Positions 10,053-19,935 of a DNA stretch of 64,000 nucleotides are shown here, one piece after another. The translations under genes were made by a program, and so were the position numbers. The notes under the pieces are model-generated. The model saw only the letters and a list, made by a program, of their open reading frames with translations, was not told the origin of the DNA and made no database searches. The DNA is from Pseudomonas sp. MM223. Its GTDB lineage: Bacteria; Pseudomonadota; Gammaproteobacteria; Pseudomonadales; Pseudomonadaceae. Location of the stretch: positions 2,339,501 to 2,403,500 of the forward strand of contig OX352322.1 of assembly GCA_947090765.1 (NCBI GenBank), in the 5' to 3' direction. Positions within the stretch are counted from its first letter, which is position 1. The number at the start of each line of letters is the position of its first letter.

Positions 10053-10081
10053 GTGACTTCTGCTGCGCGACTCACTAGAAT
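10053..10081 (+). promoter_or_regulatory. Candidate sigma-70 promoter of tig
   Basis: GTGACT (10053-10058), 17-bp spacer, TAGAAT (10076-10081). Predicted start near 10088 leaves a leader of about 55 nt before tig. Confidence 0.45.
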
Positions 10082-10143
10082 GCTTGCCCTTGATTCTGGA
10101 GTCGGGCTAACGCCGGCTAACGTCTGTGCAACGAGGAATATCC

Positions 10144-11457
10144 ATGCAAGTTTCTGTTGAAAACACTTCCGCTCTTGAGCGCCGCATGACCATCGCCGTC
10201 CCGGCCGAGCGCGTCGAGAACGAAGTCAACAAGCGTCTGCAGCAGACTGCCAAGCGCGCCAAGATTGCGGGCTTCCGTCCTGGTAAAGTGCCGATGAACG
10301 TGATTCGTCAGCGTTTCGAAGCTGACGCCCGTCAAGAGGCTTTCGGTGACCTGGTCCAGGCTTCCTTCTACGAAGCCATCGTCGAGCAGAAGCTGAACCC
10401 GGCTGGCGCCCCTGCTGTAGAGCCGAAGTCCTTCGAAAAGGGCAAGGACCTGGAATTCGTCGCCATCTTCGAAGTGTTCCCGGAGTTCACCGTTGCCGGC
10501 CTCGAGTCGATCAACGTCGAGCGCCTGAGCGCCGAAGTGGCTGACGCCGATCTGGACAACATGCTGGAAGTGCTGCGCAAGCAGAACACCCGTTTCGAGG
10601 CTGTCGAGCGCGCCGCGCAGAACGACGACCAGGTCAACATCGACTTCGTCGGCAAGGTTGACGGTGAAGTGTTCGCCGGTGGTTCGGCCAAGGGCACCGC
10701 GCTGGTGCTGGGCTCCGGCCGCATGATCCCGGGCTTCGAAGAAGGCCTGGTTGGCGCCAAGGCTGGCGAAGAGCGCGTTGTCAACGTGACCTTCCCAGAG
10801 GACTACCAGAACCTGGACCTGGCTGGCAAAGCTGCCGAGTTCACCATCACCGTCAACAGCGTTGCGGCCCCTGCGCTGCCAGAGCTGAGCGAAGAGTTCT
10901 TCGCCCAGTTCGGTATCAAAGAGTCGACCCTGGAAGGCTTCCGCACCGAAGTTCGCAAGAACATGGAGCGTGAACTGCGCCAGGCGATCAAGACCAAGGT
11001 GAAAAACCAGGTCATGGACGGTCTGCTGGCCGCCAACCCGATCGAAGTGCCAAAAGCCCTGCTGGAAAACGAAGTCAACCGTCTGCGCGTGCAGGCTGTT
11101 CAGCAGTTCGGTGGCAACATCAAGCCTGAGCAACTGCCTGCCGAGTTGTTCGCCGAGCAAGCCAAGCGCCGCGTAGTGCTGGGCCTGATCGTGGCCGAAG
11201 TGGTCAAGCAGTTCGAGCTGAAGCCTGATGACGCCAAGGTTCGCGAGATGATCGAAGAAATGGCTTCGGCTTACCAAGAGCCTGAGCAGGTCATCGCCTG
11301 GTACTACAAGAACGACCAGCAAATGAACGAAGTTCGTTCGGTTGTGCTGGAAGAGCAAGTTGTAGATACTGTCCTGCAGAAAGCGACTGTGACCGACAAG
11401 TCGGTCTCGTACGAAGAAGCCGTTAAACCAGCTGAGGCTCCTGCCGCTGCTGAGTAA
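10144..11457 (+). CDS. tig: Trigger factor, ribosome-associated chaperone
   Basis: 437-aa ribosome-bound chaperone and prolyl isomerase that meets nascent chains at the exit tunnel. The N-terminal ribosome-binding domain carries the signature GFRPGKVP (near residue 44-51, family GFRxGKxP), followed by the FKBP-like domain (about 160-240, [19 protein letters not shown]) and the helical C-terminal chaperone domain. The ATG at 10144 is preceded by GAGGAATATCC and gives the family N-terminus [14 protein letters not shown]; an in-frame start 18 bases upstream is disfavoured. It leads the tig-clpP-clpX-lon block. Confidence 0.97.
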   Translation: MQVSVENTSALERRMTIAVPAERVENEVNKRLQQTAKRAKIAGFRPGKVPMNVIRQRFEADARQEAFGDLVQASFYEAIVEQKLNPAGAPAVEPKSFEKGKDLEFVAIFEVFPEFTVAGLESINVERLSAEVADADLDNMLEVLRKQNTRFEAVERAAQNDDQVNIDFVGKVDGEVFAGGSAKGTALVLGSGRMIPGFEEGLVGAKAGEERVVNVTFPEDYQNLDLAGKAAEFTITVNSVAAPALPELSEEFFAQFGIKESTLEGFRTEVRKNMERELRQAIKTKVKNQVMDGLLAANPIEVPKALLENEVNRLRVQAVQQFGGNIKPEQLPAELFAEQAKRRVVLGLIVAEVVKQFELKPDDAKVREMIEEMASAYQEPEQVIAWYYKNDQQMNEVRSVVLEEQVVDTVLQKATVTDKSVSYEEAVKPAEAPAAAE

Positions 11458-11481
11458 CGGGATTTTCTCGTAGGAAACCCC

Positions 11482-11510
11482 CACAAGCCAGCTTTCGAGG
11501 CTGGCTTGTG
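11482..11510 (+). terminator. Hairpin between tig and clpP (possible attenuator)
   Basis: Perfect 11-bp stem CACAAGCCAGC / GCTGGCTTGTG with a 7-base loop. It lacks a clear T-tract, so it may only reduce read-through into clpP or protect the tig mRNA 3' end. Confidence 0.5.
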
Positions 11511-11549
11511 CGTATTCAAGCCATGACTATTTGGGAGTGAGCGCAGGAC

Positions 11550-12191
11550 ATGTCCCGCAATTCTTATATTCAGCAGAGCTCTGACATCCAGGCCGCAGGC
11601 GGCCTGGTCCCGATGGTTATCGAGCAGTCCGCCCGTGGCGAACGCGCCTACGACATCTACTCGCGCCTGTTGAAGGAGCGAGTGATCTTCCTGGTGGGCC
11701 CTGTAGAAGACTACATGGCCAACCTGGTAGTGGCGCAGATGCTGTTCCTTGAGGCGGAAAACCCGGACAAGGATATCCATCTTTACATCAACTCCCCAGG
11801 TGGCTCGGTGACTGCCGGCATGTCGATCTACGACACCATGCAGTTCATCAAACCGGACGTATCGACCATCTGCATCGGCCAGGCCTGCAGCATGGGCGCC
11901 TTCCTGTTGACCGCCGGTGCCAAGGGCAAGCGTCACTGCCTGCCTAACTCGCGGGTGATGATTCACCAGCCACTGGGCGGCTTCCAGGGCCAGGCTACCG
12001 ACATCCAGATCCACGCCCAGGAAATCCTCAGCATCAAGGCACGTCTCAACGAGCTGCTGGCCTACCACACCGGCCAGGACCTCGAGACCATCCAGCGTGA
12101 TACTGAGCGTGACAACTTCATGAGCGCCTCGCGCGCGGCCGAGTACGGCCTGATCGACTCGGTCTACGACAAGCGGCAACTGGCCTCCTGA
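11550..12191 (+). CDS. clpP: ATP-dependent Clp protease proteolytic subunit
   Basis: 213-aa serine peptidase that forms the double-heptamer chamber used by ClpX (and ClpA). Catalytic Ser114 lies in QACSMGAF, where Cys replaces the more common Ala before the Ser; His139 lies in [10 protein letters not shown]. The substrate-groove motif [11 protein letters not shown] (80-90) is intact. The sequence begins with a short propeptide region. The start ATG 11550 follows GCAGGAC. clpX follows after about 108 bp containing a hairpin and its own promoter candidate. Confidence 0.97.
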   Translation: MSRNSYIQQSSDIQAAGGLVPMVIEQSARGERAYDIYSRLLKERVIFLVGPVEDYMANLVVAQMLFLEAENPDKDIHLYINSPGGSVTAGMSIYDTMQFIKPDVSTICIGQACSMGAFLLTAGAKGKRHCLPNSRVMIHQPLGGFQGQATDIQIHAQEILSIKARLNELLAYHTGQDLETIQRDTERDNFMSASRAAEYGLIDSVYDKRQLAS

Positions 12192-12205
12192 ACCGGGGTG
12201 TCAGA

Positions 12206-12234
12206 GCAGGTAGGCGGCGAAACCGCCTACCTGC
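12206..12234 (+). terminator. Strong hairpin between clpP and clpX
   Basis: Perfect 12-bp stem GCAGGTAGGCGG / CCGCCTACCTGC with loop CGAAA, 14 bases after the clpP stop. No T-tract follows, so full termination is uncertain; mRNA stabilisation is an alternative. Confidence 0.5.
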
Positions 12235-12237
12235 GGA

Positions 12238-12266
12238 CTTGAAAAAGCCCGCAATTGCCTTCATCT
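12238..12266 (+). promoter_or_regulatory. Sigma-32-like (heat-shock) promoter of clpX
   Basis: Perfect -35 CTTGAAA (12238-12244), 14-bp spacer, and CTTCATCT (12259-12266), which matches CCCCATNT at all but two positions. It would give a leader of roughly 27 nt. Confidence 0.5.
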
Positions 12267-12299
12267 TGTGTTGCAAGCCTACCGGATTGGATCGATCGA

Positions 12300-13583
12300 A
12301 TGACTGACACCCGTAACGGCGAGGACAGCGGCAAATTGCTCTATTGCTCCTTCTGCGGCAAAAGCCAGCACGAAGTGCGCAAATTGATTGCCGGGCCCTC
12401 GGTATTTATCTGCGACGAGTGCGTCGACCTGTGCAACGACATCATCCGTGAGGAGGTGCAGGAAGCCCAGGCCGAGAGCAGCGCGCACAAATTGCCTTCG
12501 CCGAAAGAAATCAGCGGCATCCTGGACCAGTATGTCATTGGTCAGGAGCGCGCGAAAAAGGTGCTGGCCGTAGCGGTATACAACCACTACAAGCGCCTGA
12601 ACCAGCGTGACAAGAAGGGCGACGAAGTCGAACTGGGCAAGAGCAACATTCTGCTCATCGGGCCGACCGGCTCGGGCAAGACCCTGCTCGCCGAAACCCT
12701 TGCACGCCTGTTGAACGTACCGTTTACCATTGCTGACGCCACCACCCTGACCGAGGCCGGTTACGTGGGTGAGGACGTCGAGAACATCATTCAGAAACTG
12801 TTGCAGAAGTGCGACTACGACGTGGAAAAGGCCCAGATGGGCATTGTCTACATCGACGAGATCGACAAGATTTCGCGCAAGTCGGACAACCCGTCCATCA
12901 CCCGTGACGTTTCGGGTGAGGGCGTGCAGCAGGCACTGCTGAAACTGATCGAGGGCACTGTGGCCTCGGTACCGCCGCAAGGTGGGCGTAAGCACCCGCA
13001 ACAGGAATTCCTGCAGGTCGATACCCGCAACATCCTGTTCATTTGCGGTGGCGCGTTCTCGGGCCTGGAAAAGGTCATCCAGGGCCGTTCCACCAAGGGT
13101 GGCATCGGTTTTGGCGCAGAAGTGCGCAGCAAGGAAGAGGGCAAGAAGGTTGGTGAGTCCCTGCGTGAGGTCGAGCCGGACGATCTGGTCAAGTTTGGCC
13201 TGATTCCGGAATTCGTCGGCCGTCTGCCGGTGCTGGCTACCCTCGACGAGCTGGACGAGGCTGCTTTGATGCAGATCCTCACCGAGCCGAAGAACGCCTT
13301 GACCAAGCAGTATGCCAAGCTGTTCGAGATGGAAAGCGTCGACCTCGAGTTCCGCAGCGATGCGCTCAAGGCCGTTGCACGCAAGGCCCTGGAGCGCAAG
13401 ACCGGCGCCCGTGGCCTGCGTTCGATCCTCGAAGGCGTGCTGCTCGACACCATGTACGAGATCCCTTCCAAGAAGGATGTCAGCAAGGTGGTGATCGACG
13501 AGAGCGTCATCGAAGGCACCTCGCAGCCGCTGATGATCTACGAGAACAGCGAGCCGCAAGCCAAGGCCGCGCCAGACGCCTGA
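12300..13583 (+). CDS. clpX: ClpX unfoldase, ATPase subunit of ClpXP
   Basis: 427-aa AAA+ unfoldase that recognises tagged substrates and feeds ClpP. The N-terminal zinc-binding domain has the C4 pattern CSFC (16-19) and CDEC (near 38-41). The AAA+ module has Walker A GPTGSGKT, Walker [10 protein letters not shown] and the pore loop GYVGED. The ClpP-contacting loop IGFGAEV replaces the usual IGF tripeptide context and is intact. The start ATG 12300 gives the standard N-terminus [20 protein letters not shown]; earlier in-frame codons overlap the putative promoter. A terminator follows. Confidence 0.97.
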   Translation: MTDTRNGEDSGKLLYCSFCGKSQHEVRKLIAGPSVFICDECVDLCNDIIREEVQEAQAESSAHKLPSPKEISGILDQYVIGQERAKKVLAVAVYNHYKRLNQRDKKGDEVELGKSNILLIGPTGSGKTLLAETLARLLNVPFTIADATTLTEAGYVGEDVENIIQKLLQKCDYDVEKAQMGIVYIDEIDKISRKSDNPSITRDVSGEGVQQALLKLIEGTVASVPPQGGRKHPQQEFLQVDTRNILFICGGAFSGLEKVIQGRSTKGGIGFGAEVRSKEEGKKVGESLREVEPDDLVKFGLIPEFVGRLPVLATLDELDEAALMQILTEPKNALTKQYAKLFEMESVDLEFRSDALKAVARKALERKTGARGLRSILEGVLLDTMYEIPSKKDVSKVVIDESVIEGTSQPLMIYENSEPQAKAAPDA

Positions 13584-13615
13584 TTCAGGCAATGGCCGGT
13601 GACGGTTGCAAGCAA

Positions 13616-13645
13616 GAAGGGGGCCTACGGGCCCCTTTCTGCTTT
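13616..13645 (+). terminator. Rho-independent terminator after clpX
   Basis: GC stem GGGGCC / GGCCCC with loop TACG, flanked by AAG and CTTTCTGCTTTT. Confidence 0.75.
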
Positions 13646-13658
13646 TCCTGCGCTAGCG

Positions 13659-13687
13659 CTTGTAATTTCCCAAGCATGCCCCCACAT
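13659..13687 (+). promoter_or_regulatory. Sigma-32-like (heat-shock) promoter of lon
   Basis: CTTGTAA (13659-13665, one mismatch to CTTGAAA), 14-bp spacer, CCCCACAT (13680-13687). It lies just after the clpX terminator and about 60 bp before lon, a gene classically induced by heat. Confidence 0.6.
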
Positions 13688-13746
13688 TAGGTCCAAGCAT
13701 CATTTCCACCGGTTTCCGGCCATAAGGCCGCTGTAGAGGCGAAATC

Positions 13747-16143
13747 ATGAAGACAACCCTCGACTTGCCTCTTTTGCCATTGCGCGATGTCGTTGTTTAC
13801 CCGCACATGGTTATCCCGCTGTTCGTGGGGCGCGAAAAGTCCATCGAAGCCCTCGAGGCAGCGATGACGGGCGAAAAGCAGATCCTCCTGCTGGCCCAGA
13901 AAAATCCGGCCGACGACGACCCGGGCGAGGACGCCCTGTACCGTGTCGGCACCGTTGCCACCGTGCTGCAGCTGCTGAAACTGCCTGATGGCACCGTCAA
14001 GGTGCTGGTCGAGGGCGAGCAGCGTGGCGCGGTCGAGCGTTTCACCGAAGTAGAAGGGCACATCCGTGCCGAAGTCTCCCTGATCGACGAAACCGACGCC
14101 GCCGAGCGCGAGTCGGAAGTGTTCGTGCGCACGTTGCTGTCGCAATTCGAGCAGTACGTGCAGCTGGGCAAGAAAGTCCCTGCCGAAGTGCTGTCATCGC
14201 TGAACAGCATCGAAGAGCCAGGGCGCCTGGTCGACACCATGGCCGCCCACATGGCCCTGAAGATCGAGCAGAAGCAGGAAATTCTCGAAATTGTCGACCT
14301 GACCACCCGTGTCGAGCACGTGTTGGCGCTGCTGGATGCTGAAATCGACCTGCTGCAGGTCGAAAAGCGCATTCGTGGTCGGGTCAAAAAGCAGATGGAG
14401 CGCAGCCAGCGCGAGTACTACCTGAATGAGCAGATGAAGGCCATTCAGAAAGAACTCGGTGATGGCGATGAAGGCCACAACGAAGTCGAAGAGCTGAAAA
14501 AGCGCATCGAAGCCGCTGGCCTGCCCAAGGATGCCCTGGCCAAGGCCCAGGCCGAGCTGAACAAGCTCAAGCAGATGTCACCGATGTCGGCCGAGGCCAC
14601 CGTGGTGCGTTCGTACCTGGACTGGCTCGTGCAGGTGCCGTGGAAGGCCCAGAGCAAAGTGCGCCTGGACCTGACCAAGGCCGAGGAGATTCTCGATGCC
14701 GACCACTATGGCCTGGAAGAGGTCAAGGAACGCATCCTCGAGTACCTTGCCGTGCAGAAGCGCGTCAAGAAAATCCGCGGCCCGGTGCTTTGCCTGGTGG
14801 GCCCGCCTGGTGTGGGCAAGACCTCGCTGGCCGAGTCGATCGCTGCTGCCACCAACCGCAAGTTCGTGCGCATGGCCCTGGGGGGCGTGCGTGATGAGGC
14901 CGAGATCCGTGGCCACCGCCGTACCTATATCGGTTCCATGCCTGGCCGTCTGATCCAGAAGATGACCAAAGTCGGTGTGCGCAACCCGTTGTTCCTGCTC
15001 GACGAAATCGACAAGATGGGCAGCGACATGCGCGGCGACCCGGCTTCGGCACTGCTGGAAGTGCTCGACCCGGAGCAGAACCACAACTTCAACGACCACT
15101 ACCTGGAAGTCGACTACGACCTCTCGGACGTGATGTTCCTGTGCACCTCGAACTCGATGAATATCCCGCCGGCGCTGCTCGACCGGATGGAAGTCATCCG
15201 CCTGCCGGGCTACACCGAGGACGAGAAGATCAACATCGCGGTCAAGTACCTGGTGCCCAAGCAGGTCAAGGCCAACGGCCTCAAGAAGGAAGAGCTGGAG
15301 GTTGACGTTTCGGCGATCCGCGACATCATCCGCTACTATACCCGCGAAGCCGGTGTGCGTGGCCTGGAGCGGCAAATTGCCAAGGTCTGCCGCAAGGTGG
15401 TCAAGGAACATACCGGGCAGAAGCAGGTCAAGGTCAAGGTGGCCAGCGAGCAGCTGGAGCACCTGCTGGGCGTGCGCAAGTTCCGTTACGGCCTGGCCGA
15501 GCAGCAAGACCAGATCGGCCAGGTTACCGGCCTGGCCTGGACCCAGGTGGGCGGCGAACTGCTGACCATCGAAGCCGTGGTCATCCCCGGCAAGGGCCAG
15601 TTGATCAAGACCGGCTCGCTGGGCGATGTGATGGTCGAGTCGATCACCGCCGCACAGACCGTGGTACGCAGCCGCGCCCGCAGCCTGGGGATTGCCGCCG
15701 ACTTCCACGAGAAGCGCGACGTGCATATCCACATGCCTGAAGGCGCTACGCCGAAGGACGGCCCAAGCGCGGGTGTGGGCATGTGCACGGCGCTGGTGTC
15801 GGCGCTGACGCAGATTCCGGTACGTGCCGACGTGGCCATGACCGGCGAAATCACCCTGCGTGGCCAGGTGCTGGCCATTGGCGGGTTGAAGGAAAAACTG
15901 CTGGCGGCACACCGTGGCGGCATCAAGACCGTGATCATTCCAGAGGAGAATGTTCGCGATCTGAAGGAGATTCCAGAAAATATCAAACAGGATCTTCAGA
16001 TCAAACCGGTCAAATGGATTGACGAAGTCCTGCAAATTGCGCTGCAATACGCCCCGGAGCCCTTGCCAGATGTGGCTCCTGAGATTGTCGCGAAAGATGA
16101 AAAGCGCGACGGCGATGCTAAGGAAAGAATCAGCACGCATTAG
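13747..16143 (+). CDS. lon: ATP-dependent Lon protease
   Basis: 798-aa cytoplasmic AAA+ protease that degrades misfolded and regulatory proteins. The N-terminal substrate-binding domain starts with [20 protein letters not shown] coiled-coil linker precedes the ATPase with Walker A GPPGVGKT (352-359) and Walker [10 protein letters not shown]. The C-terminal protease domain has catalytic Ser674 in [10 protein letters not shown] and Lys717 in [16 protein letters not shown]. The start ATG 13747 follows TAGAGG. It is separated from clpX by a terminator and a heat-shock-like promoter, and from hupB by a sigma-70 promoter. Confidence 0.97.
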   Translation: MKTTLDLPLLPLRDVVVYPHMVIPLFVGREKSIEALEAAMTGEKQILLLAQKNPADDDPGEDALYRVGTVATVLQLLKLPDGTVKVLVEGEQRGAVERFTEVEGHIRAEVSLIDETDAAERESEVFVRTLLSQFEQYVQLGKKVPAEVLSSLNSIEEPGRLVDTMAAHMALKIEQKQEILEIVDLTTRVEHVLALLDAEIDLLQVEKRIRGRVKKQMERSQREYYLNEQMKAIQKELGDGDEGHNEVEELKKRIEAAGLPKDALAKAQAELNKLKQMSPMSAEATVVRSYLDWLVQVPWKAQSKVRLDLTKAEEILDADHYGLEEVKERILEYLAVQKRVKKIRGPVLCLVGPPGVGKTSLAESIAAATNRKFVRMALGGVRDEAEIRGHRRTYIGSMPGRLIQKMTKVGVRNPLFLLDEIDKMGSDMRGDPASALLEVLDPEQNHNFNDHYLEVDYDLSDVMFLCTSNSMNIPPALLDRMEVIRLPGYTEDEKINIAVKYLVPKQVKANGLKKEELEVDVSAIRDIIRYYTREAGVRGLERQIAKVCRKVVKEHTGQKQVKVKVASEQLEHLLGVRKFRYGLAEQQDQIGQVTGLAWTQVGGELLTIEAVVIPGKGQLIKTGSLGDVMVESITAAQTVVRSRARSLGIAADFHEKRDVHIHMPEGATPKDGPSAGVGMCTALVSALTQIPVRADVAMTGEITLRGQVLAIGGLKEKLLAAHRGGIKTVIIPEENVRDLKEIPENIKQDLQIKPVKWIDEVLQIALQYAPEPLPDVAPEIVAKDEKRDGDAKERISTH

Positions 16144-16167
16144 TAGTTTTTAGCTGGGGGGCTTTCC

Positions 16168-16197
16168 TTGACAGTTTTTTCGGGCCCTTGCTATAAA
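16168..16197 (+). promoter_or_regulatory. Sigma-70 promoter of hupB
   Basis: Consensus TTGACA (16168-16173), 18-bp spacer, TATAAA (16192-16197). The leader of about 90 nt is AT-rich. Confidence 0.7.
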
Positions 16198-16295
16198 GCG
16201 GCACGCTATTGTCAACAGGCCACCCAGCGCACGTTTCATAAGCTTTTCATTACATACTTAGAAACAAACTCAATAGAGAAATAAGGGGACTTAGA

Positions 16296-16568
16296 GTGAA
16301 CAAGTCGGAACTGATTGACGCTATCGCTGCATCGGCTGACATTTCCAAAGCTACCGCAGGTAAGGCTCTGGACGCTGTGATCGACTCCGTAACCGGTGCC
16401 CTGAAAGCAGGCGACGACGTCGTTCTGGTTGGCTTCGGTACCTTCTCGGTCAAGGACCGCGCCGAGCGTACTGGCCGTAACCCGCAAACCGGTAAGGCGA
16501 TCAAGATCGAAGCCGCCAAGGTTCCAGGTTTCAAGGCTGGCAAAGGCCTGAAAGACGCCGTCAACTAA
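16296..16568 (+). CDS. hupB: Nucleoid protein HU-beta
   Basis: 90-aa histone-like DNA-binding protein that bends DNA and compacts the nucleoid. It has the whole HU fold: helical N-terminus [18 protein letters not shown], the beta-arm region [22 protein letters not shown] and the C-terminal [16 protein letters not shown]. The arm keeps the proline in RNPQTG that intercalates DNA. Translation starts at a GTG (16296) preceded by AAGGGGA, a non-ATG start with a strong ribosome-binding site. Its position directly after lon is usual in proteobacteria. Confidence 0.97.
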   Translation: MNKSELIDAIAASADISKATAGKALDAVIDSVTGALKAGDDVVLVGFGTFSVKDRAERTGRNPQTGKAIKIEAAKVPGFKAGKGLKDAVN

Positions 16569-16654
16569 GTCGTCTTTCAGCCGGACCCGGCCTTGCCAGG
16601 TCCGAGCACGCTGACGGCGGGGCGCAAACGTTCCCGCCTGACACGTTTGCTAAG

Positions 16655-16686
16655 AAAAGGCGCATCCTCGGATGCGCCTTTCTTTT
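16655..16686 (+). terminator. Rho-independent terminator of hupB
   Basis: Stem AAAGGCGCATC / GATGCGCCTTT with a short CTCG loop, then CTTTTAT. Confidence 0.85.
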
Positions 16687-16749
16687 ATCAGGATTCTACC
16701 CACGCTCCGCGGTTGTCGACGCAGTGGTACAGCCGTTTCTGGGGGACGC

Positions 16750-18621
16750 ATGCTGCAAAATATCAGGGACAATTCACAAGGTTGGATTGCCAAGACCATC
16801 ATCGGCCTTATCGTCGTCTTGATGGCGTTGACCGGTTTCGAAGCTATTTTCCAGGCCGCCACCCATAGCCAGGACGCCGCCAAGGTGAACGGCCAGACCA
16901 TCAGCCAGAACGAGCTGGCCCAGGCGGCCGACATGCAGCGCCGTCAGTTGATGCAACAGTTGGGCAAGGATTTCGATCCGGCGCTGCTGGAAGACAAATT
17001 GCTGCGTGAAGAGGCGCTCAAGGGCCTGATCAGCCGCAAGCTGCTGCTGCAAGGCGCCGAGGATGCCAAGTTTGCCTTCTCCGAGGCTGCGCTGGATCAG
17101 GTGATCCTGCAAACGCCAGAGTTCCAGGTGGACGGCAAGTTCAGTGCTGACCGTTTCGACCAGGTCATCCGCCAGATGGGCTATGGCCGCATGCAGTTCC
17201 GCGAGATGCTCGCCGAGGAAATGCTCATCGGCCAGCTGCGTACCGGCCTGGCCGGCAGCAGCTTTGTCACCGACCAGCAGGTTGATGCCTTCGCTCGCCT
17301 GGAGAAGCAGACCCGCGATTTCGCCTCCCTGACCTTCAAGGCCGACCCGGCTGCGGTCAAGGTCAGCGACGAGGAAGTCAAGGCGCATTACGACCAGCAC
17401 GCCAAGGAGTTCATGTCGCCTGACCAGGTAGTGATCGACTACATCGAGCTGAAGAAGTCGGCGTTCTTCGACCAGGTCAAAGTGACCGACGAAGAGCTCA
17501 AGGCCCAGTACGAGAAGGAAATCGCCAACCTTGCCGAGCAGCGCCATGCCGCGCACATCCTCATCGAGGTCAACGACAAGGTCACCGACGCCCAGGCCAA
17601 GGCCCGTGCAGAAGAGATCGAGCAGCGTTTGGCCAAGGGTGAAGACTTTGCCGCGCTGGCCAAGGAGTTCTCCCAGGACCCAGGCTCGTCCAACAGCGGT
17701 GGTGACCTCGGCTTTGCCGGCCCAGGTGTATACGACCCGGCGTTCGAGGATGCACTGTACAAGCTGCAGGATGGCCAGGTTTCGGCGCCAGTGCGCACCG
17801 AGTTTGGCTACCACCTGATCAAGCTGCTGGGTGTGCAGGCACCTGAAGTGCCGAGCTTCGCCAGCTTGAAGGACAAGCTGACCCGCGACCTGAAAATCCC
17901 GCTGGTCGAGCAGCGTTACGTGGATGCCAGCAAGCAGCTGCAGGATGCTGCCTACGAGGCTTCCGACCTGGCCCAGCCGGCCCAGGACCTGAACCTCAAG
18001 GTACAAACCTCCGCAGCCTTCGGCCGCGAGGGTGGTGAGGGCATTACTGCCAACCGTTCGGTGGTGCAGGCTGCGTTCTCCGAAGAAGTGCTGGAGGAGG
18101 CTGCCAACAGCACCGCCATCGAGCTCGACCCGGAGACCACCGTGGTATTGCGCGTCAAGGAGCACCGCAAGCCGGAGCAACTGCCGCTGGAAGCCGTGGC
18201 CAAGAACATCCGCGAACACCTGGCCAAAGAGAAGGCGACTGCCGAGCTCAAGGCCAAGGCGGACAAGCTGATTGCCGGCCTGCGTGACGGTTCCATCGCA
18301 GCAGACAGCGTGCACGAAGGGCAAGGCTGGAAGGCCTATGAAGCAGTCACCCGTGGCGAGGACGGTATTGATCCGGCCGAATTGCAGGCGCTGTTCCGAC
18401 TGGGCAAGCCGCAAGCCAAGGACAAGCCGGTGTATGGCAGCGTAGTGCTGCGTGACGGTAGCCTGGTGGTGCTGCAGCTCAAGGGCGTCAATGAAGGCGC
18501 TACCGCCACCGACGAAGAGAAGCAGCAGATCCGCCGCTACCTCGCGTCGCGTGCTGGCCAGCAGGACTTTGCGGCGTACCGCAAGCAGCTGGAAGCCAAT
18601 GCGGATATCACCCGCTACTAA
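16750..18621 (+). CDS. ppiD: Periplasmic folding factor PpiD (parvulin-type)
   Basis: 623-aa membrane-anchored chaperone that helps proteins leaving the Sec translocon. A cytoplasmic N-terminus (MLQNIRDNSQGWIAK) leads into one membrane helix (TIIGLIVVLMALTGFEAIF, about 16-34). SurA-like helical chaperone regions follow, and a parvulin domain covers about 260-365 (HAAHILIEV, GEDFAALAKEFSQDPGS, GGDLGFAGPG, FGYHLIKLL). The start ATG 16750 gives the normal N-terminus; longer in-frame starts run into the hupB terminator. Its position after hupB is conserved in many gamma-proteobacteria. Confidence 0.95.
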   Translation: MLQNIRDNSQGWIAKTIIGLIVVLMALTGFEAIFQAATHSQDAAKVNGQTISQNELAQAADMQRRQLMQQLGKDFDPALLEDKLLREEALKGLISRKLLLQGAEDAKFAFSEAALDQVILQTPEFQVDGKFSADRFDQVIRQMGYGRMQFREMLAEEMLIGQLRTGLAGSSFVTDQQVDAFARLEKQTRDFASLTFKADPAAVKVSDEEVKAHYDQHAKEFMSPDQVVIDYIELKKSAFFDQVKVTDEELKAQYEKEIANLAEQRHAAHILIEVNDKVTDAQAKARAEEIEQRLAKGEDFAALAKEFSQDPGSSNSGGDLGFAGPGVYDPAFEDALYKLQDGQVSAPVRTEFGYHLIKLLGVQAPEVPSFASLKDKLTRDLKIPLVEQRYVDASKQLQDAAYEASDLAQPAQDLNLKVQTSAAFGREGGEGITANRSVVQAAFSEEVLEEAANSTAIELDPETTVVLRVKEHRKPEQLPLEAVAKNIREHLAKEKATAELKAKADKLIAGLRDGSIAADSVHEGQGWKAYEAVTRGEDGIDPAELQALFRLGKPQAKDKPVYGSVVLRDGSLVVLQLKGVNEGATATDEEKQQIRRYLASRAGQQDFAAYRKQLEANADITRY

Positions 18622-18639
18622 GGTGATCGCTGCATGAAG

Positions 18640-18670
18640 AAACAGGCCGCCTTGTGCGGCCTGTTTCGTT
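18640..18670 (+). terminator. Rho-independent terminator of ppiD
   Basis: Perfect 11-bp stem AAACAGGCCGC / GCGGCCTGTTT, loop CTTGT, followed by CGTTTCTG. Confidence 0.8.
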
Positions 18671-18676
18671 TCTGTT

Positions 18677-18697
18677 CACACAAGGCCGCTCCCACAA
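18677..18697. repeat. Solitary REP half-element
   Basis: The core CACAAGGCCGCTCCCACA is present once, without an inverted partner nearby, right after the ppiD terminator. Confidence 0.65.
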
Positions 18698-18715
18698 TGA
18701 ACACCTGCTCCTGTA

Positions 18716-19090
18716 CTAGCGTTTAATCCCTTCATAGTTATCCAGCGTATCCCGCGCAATCTCCCGTCCCAGCGCAATCAGCTCGGGCGCCTTGTAGAAC
18801 TCGAAGAACCGGCACACCCGCTTGGGCACGTTGATCAGTACATCCGGTGGATAGCCGGCGATCTTGTATTGCGCCAACGACGTCTGCATCACCTCGAAGC
18901 TCTGGTTGATCAAATCCAGCAGCGAAGCAGGCCCCACGTTGTCGATGATGAACGAGCCGGTCGCCGACTTTGGTGCGCCCTCGCGTTCCGGTGCCGCCGC
19001 CGGTTGCTGGCCTTCCGGGTCGGCGGCATCTGCCAGCCAAGGGTTGGGCGGCGCCAGGCCTTCGGCAGCTATTTCCTGCTCAATGCGCAT
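18716..19090 (-). CDS. C-terminal portion of the patatin-like protein, in a shifted frame
   Basis: 124-aa reading frame with a Pro/Ala/Glu-rich start and a well-ordered end (VGPASLLDLINQSFEVMQTS, LINVPKRVCRFFEFYKAPEL). As I recall, in related pseudomonads this sequence is the C-terminus of the patatin-like protein encoded just upstream (19757-19080), making one product of about 345 aa. Here the frames differ by +1 and overlap by 11 bases. A one-base indel near 19080-19100 (real or a sequencing error) explains this best. Coupled translation from ATG 19090, which has GGAAGAG upstream, is the alternative. Confidence 0.6.
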   Translation of the reverse strand: MRIEQEIAAEGLAPPNPWLADAADPEGQQPAAAPEREGAPKSATGSFIIDNVGPASLLDLINQSFEVMQTSLAQYKIAGYPPDVLINVPKRVCRFFEFYKAPELIALGREIARDTLDNYEGIKR

Positions 19091-19757
19091 CAGGCTCTTC
19101 CGCCGGCTTGCGCCGAAACGGCAAGCGGGAGCCCAACGAGCTCAGTAATGAGTCAAAACGCATCTTGAACGCCGCAGGGCGCTCGATTACCGGCAATTGG
19201 TACTGCTTCTGGTTGGTGGCGTTGAGGTTGACCGCGATGATCAGGTCGCAGTGGCTGGACACCACAGGCACAATCGGCAGCGGGTTGAGGATGCCCCCGT
19301 CTACCAGCATGCGGTTACCCTGCATAACCGGGGTGAACAGGCTGGGGATGGCCGCCGAAGCACGCATGGCCTGGTGCAGGCAGCCTTCCTGAAACCAGAT
19401 TTCCTGTTGGTTGGTGAGGTCGGTCGCAACCGCTGTATAGGGGATGCGCAATTGCTCGATGTTGATTTCGCCGACGATCTTGCGGATTTGCCCGAACACC
19501 TTGTCGCCACGAATGGCGCCGAGGCGAAAGCTGACGTCGACCAGGCGCAGTACATCCAGGTAGTCGAGGCTTTCGATCCAGTTGCGATAGTCACTCAGCT
19601 TGCTGGCAGCATAGATGCCGCCAACCACTGCACCCATGGAGCAGCCGGCAACACAGGCAATGTCGTAGCCGCGCCGCTCGATTTCTTCGATCACACCGAT
19701 GTGTGCATACCCCCGGGCTCCGCCCGAGCCCAGTACCAATGCCACGCGTTTGCTCAT
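19080..19757 (-). CDS. Patatin-like phospholipase family protein (RssA-like), probably truncated by frameshift
   Basis: 225-aa patatin-fold serine hydrolase. The oxyanion motif GSGGARG (residues 11-17), the nucleophile elbow GCSMG (GxSxG, near 38-42) and the catalytic aspartate in DGG (VDGGILNPLP) are all present. So the catalytic core is intact. It resembles the short bacterial NTE/RssA group. The start ATG 19757 has GGGGA upstream. The frame ends at TGA 19082-19080, inside what looks like a longer protein continuing in the next frame. Substrate unknown; hydrolysis of lipid esters is inferred from the family. Confidence 0.82.
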   Translation of the reverse strand: MSKRVALVLGSGGARGYAHIGVIEEIERRGYDIACVAGCSMGAVVGGIYAASKLSDYRNWIESLDYLDVLRLVDVSFRLGAIRGDKVFGQIRKIVGEINIEQLRIPYTAVATDLTNQQEIWFQEGCLHQAMRASAAIPSLFTPVMQGNRMLVDGGILNPLPIVPVVSSHCDLIIAVNLNATNQKQYQLPVIERPAAFKMRFDSLLSSLGSRLPFRRKPAEEPDAH

Positions 19758-19935
19758 GAATATTCCCCGTCCAGTGCAACCATGGTCCTACAATGCACCC
19801 ATCACAGGCTGTGCTTCAATGTAGATCGCGCTGAGCTACTGTAATAAAACCGGCCAGGTAACGCCGGCCGGGCAGGGCACTTTTCAGGTGTCGGGGCGTC
19901 GAACAGCCACTGTTTTTTCCATTGAGGTATTACTG

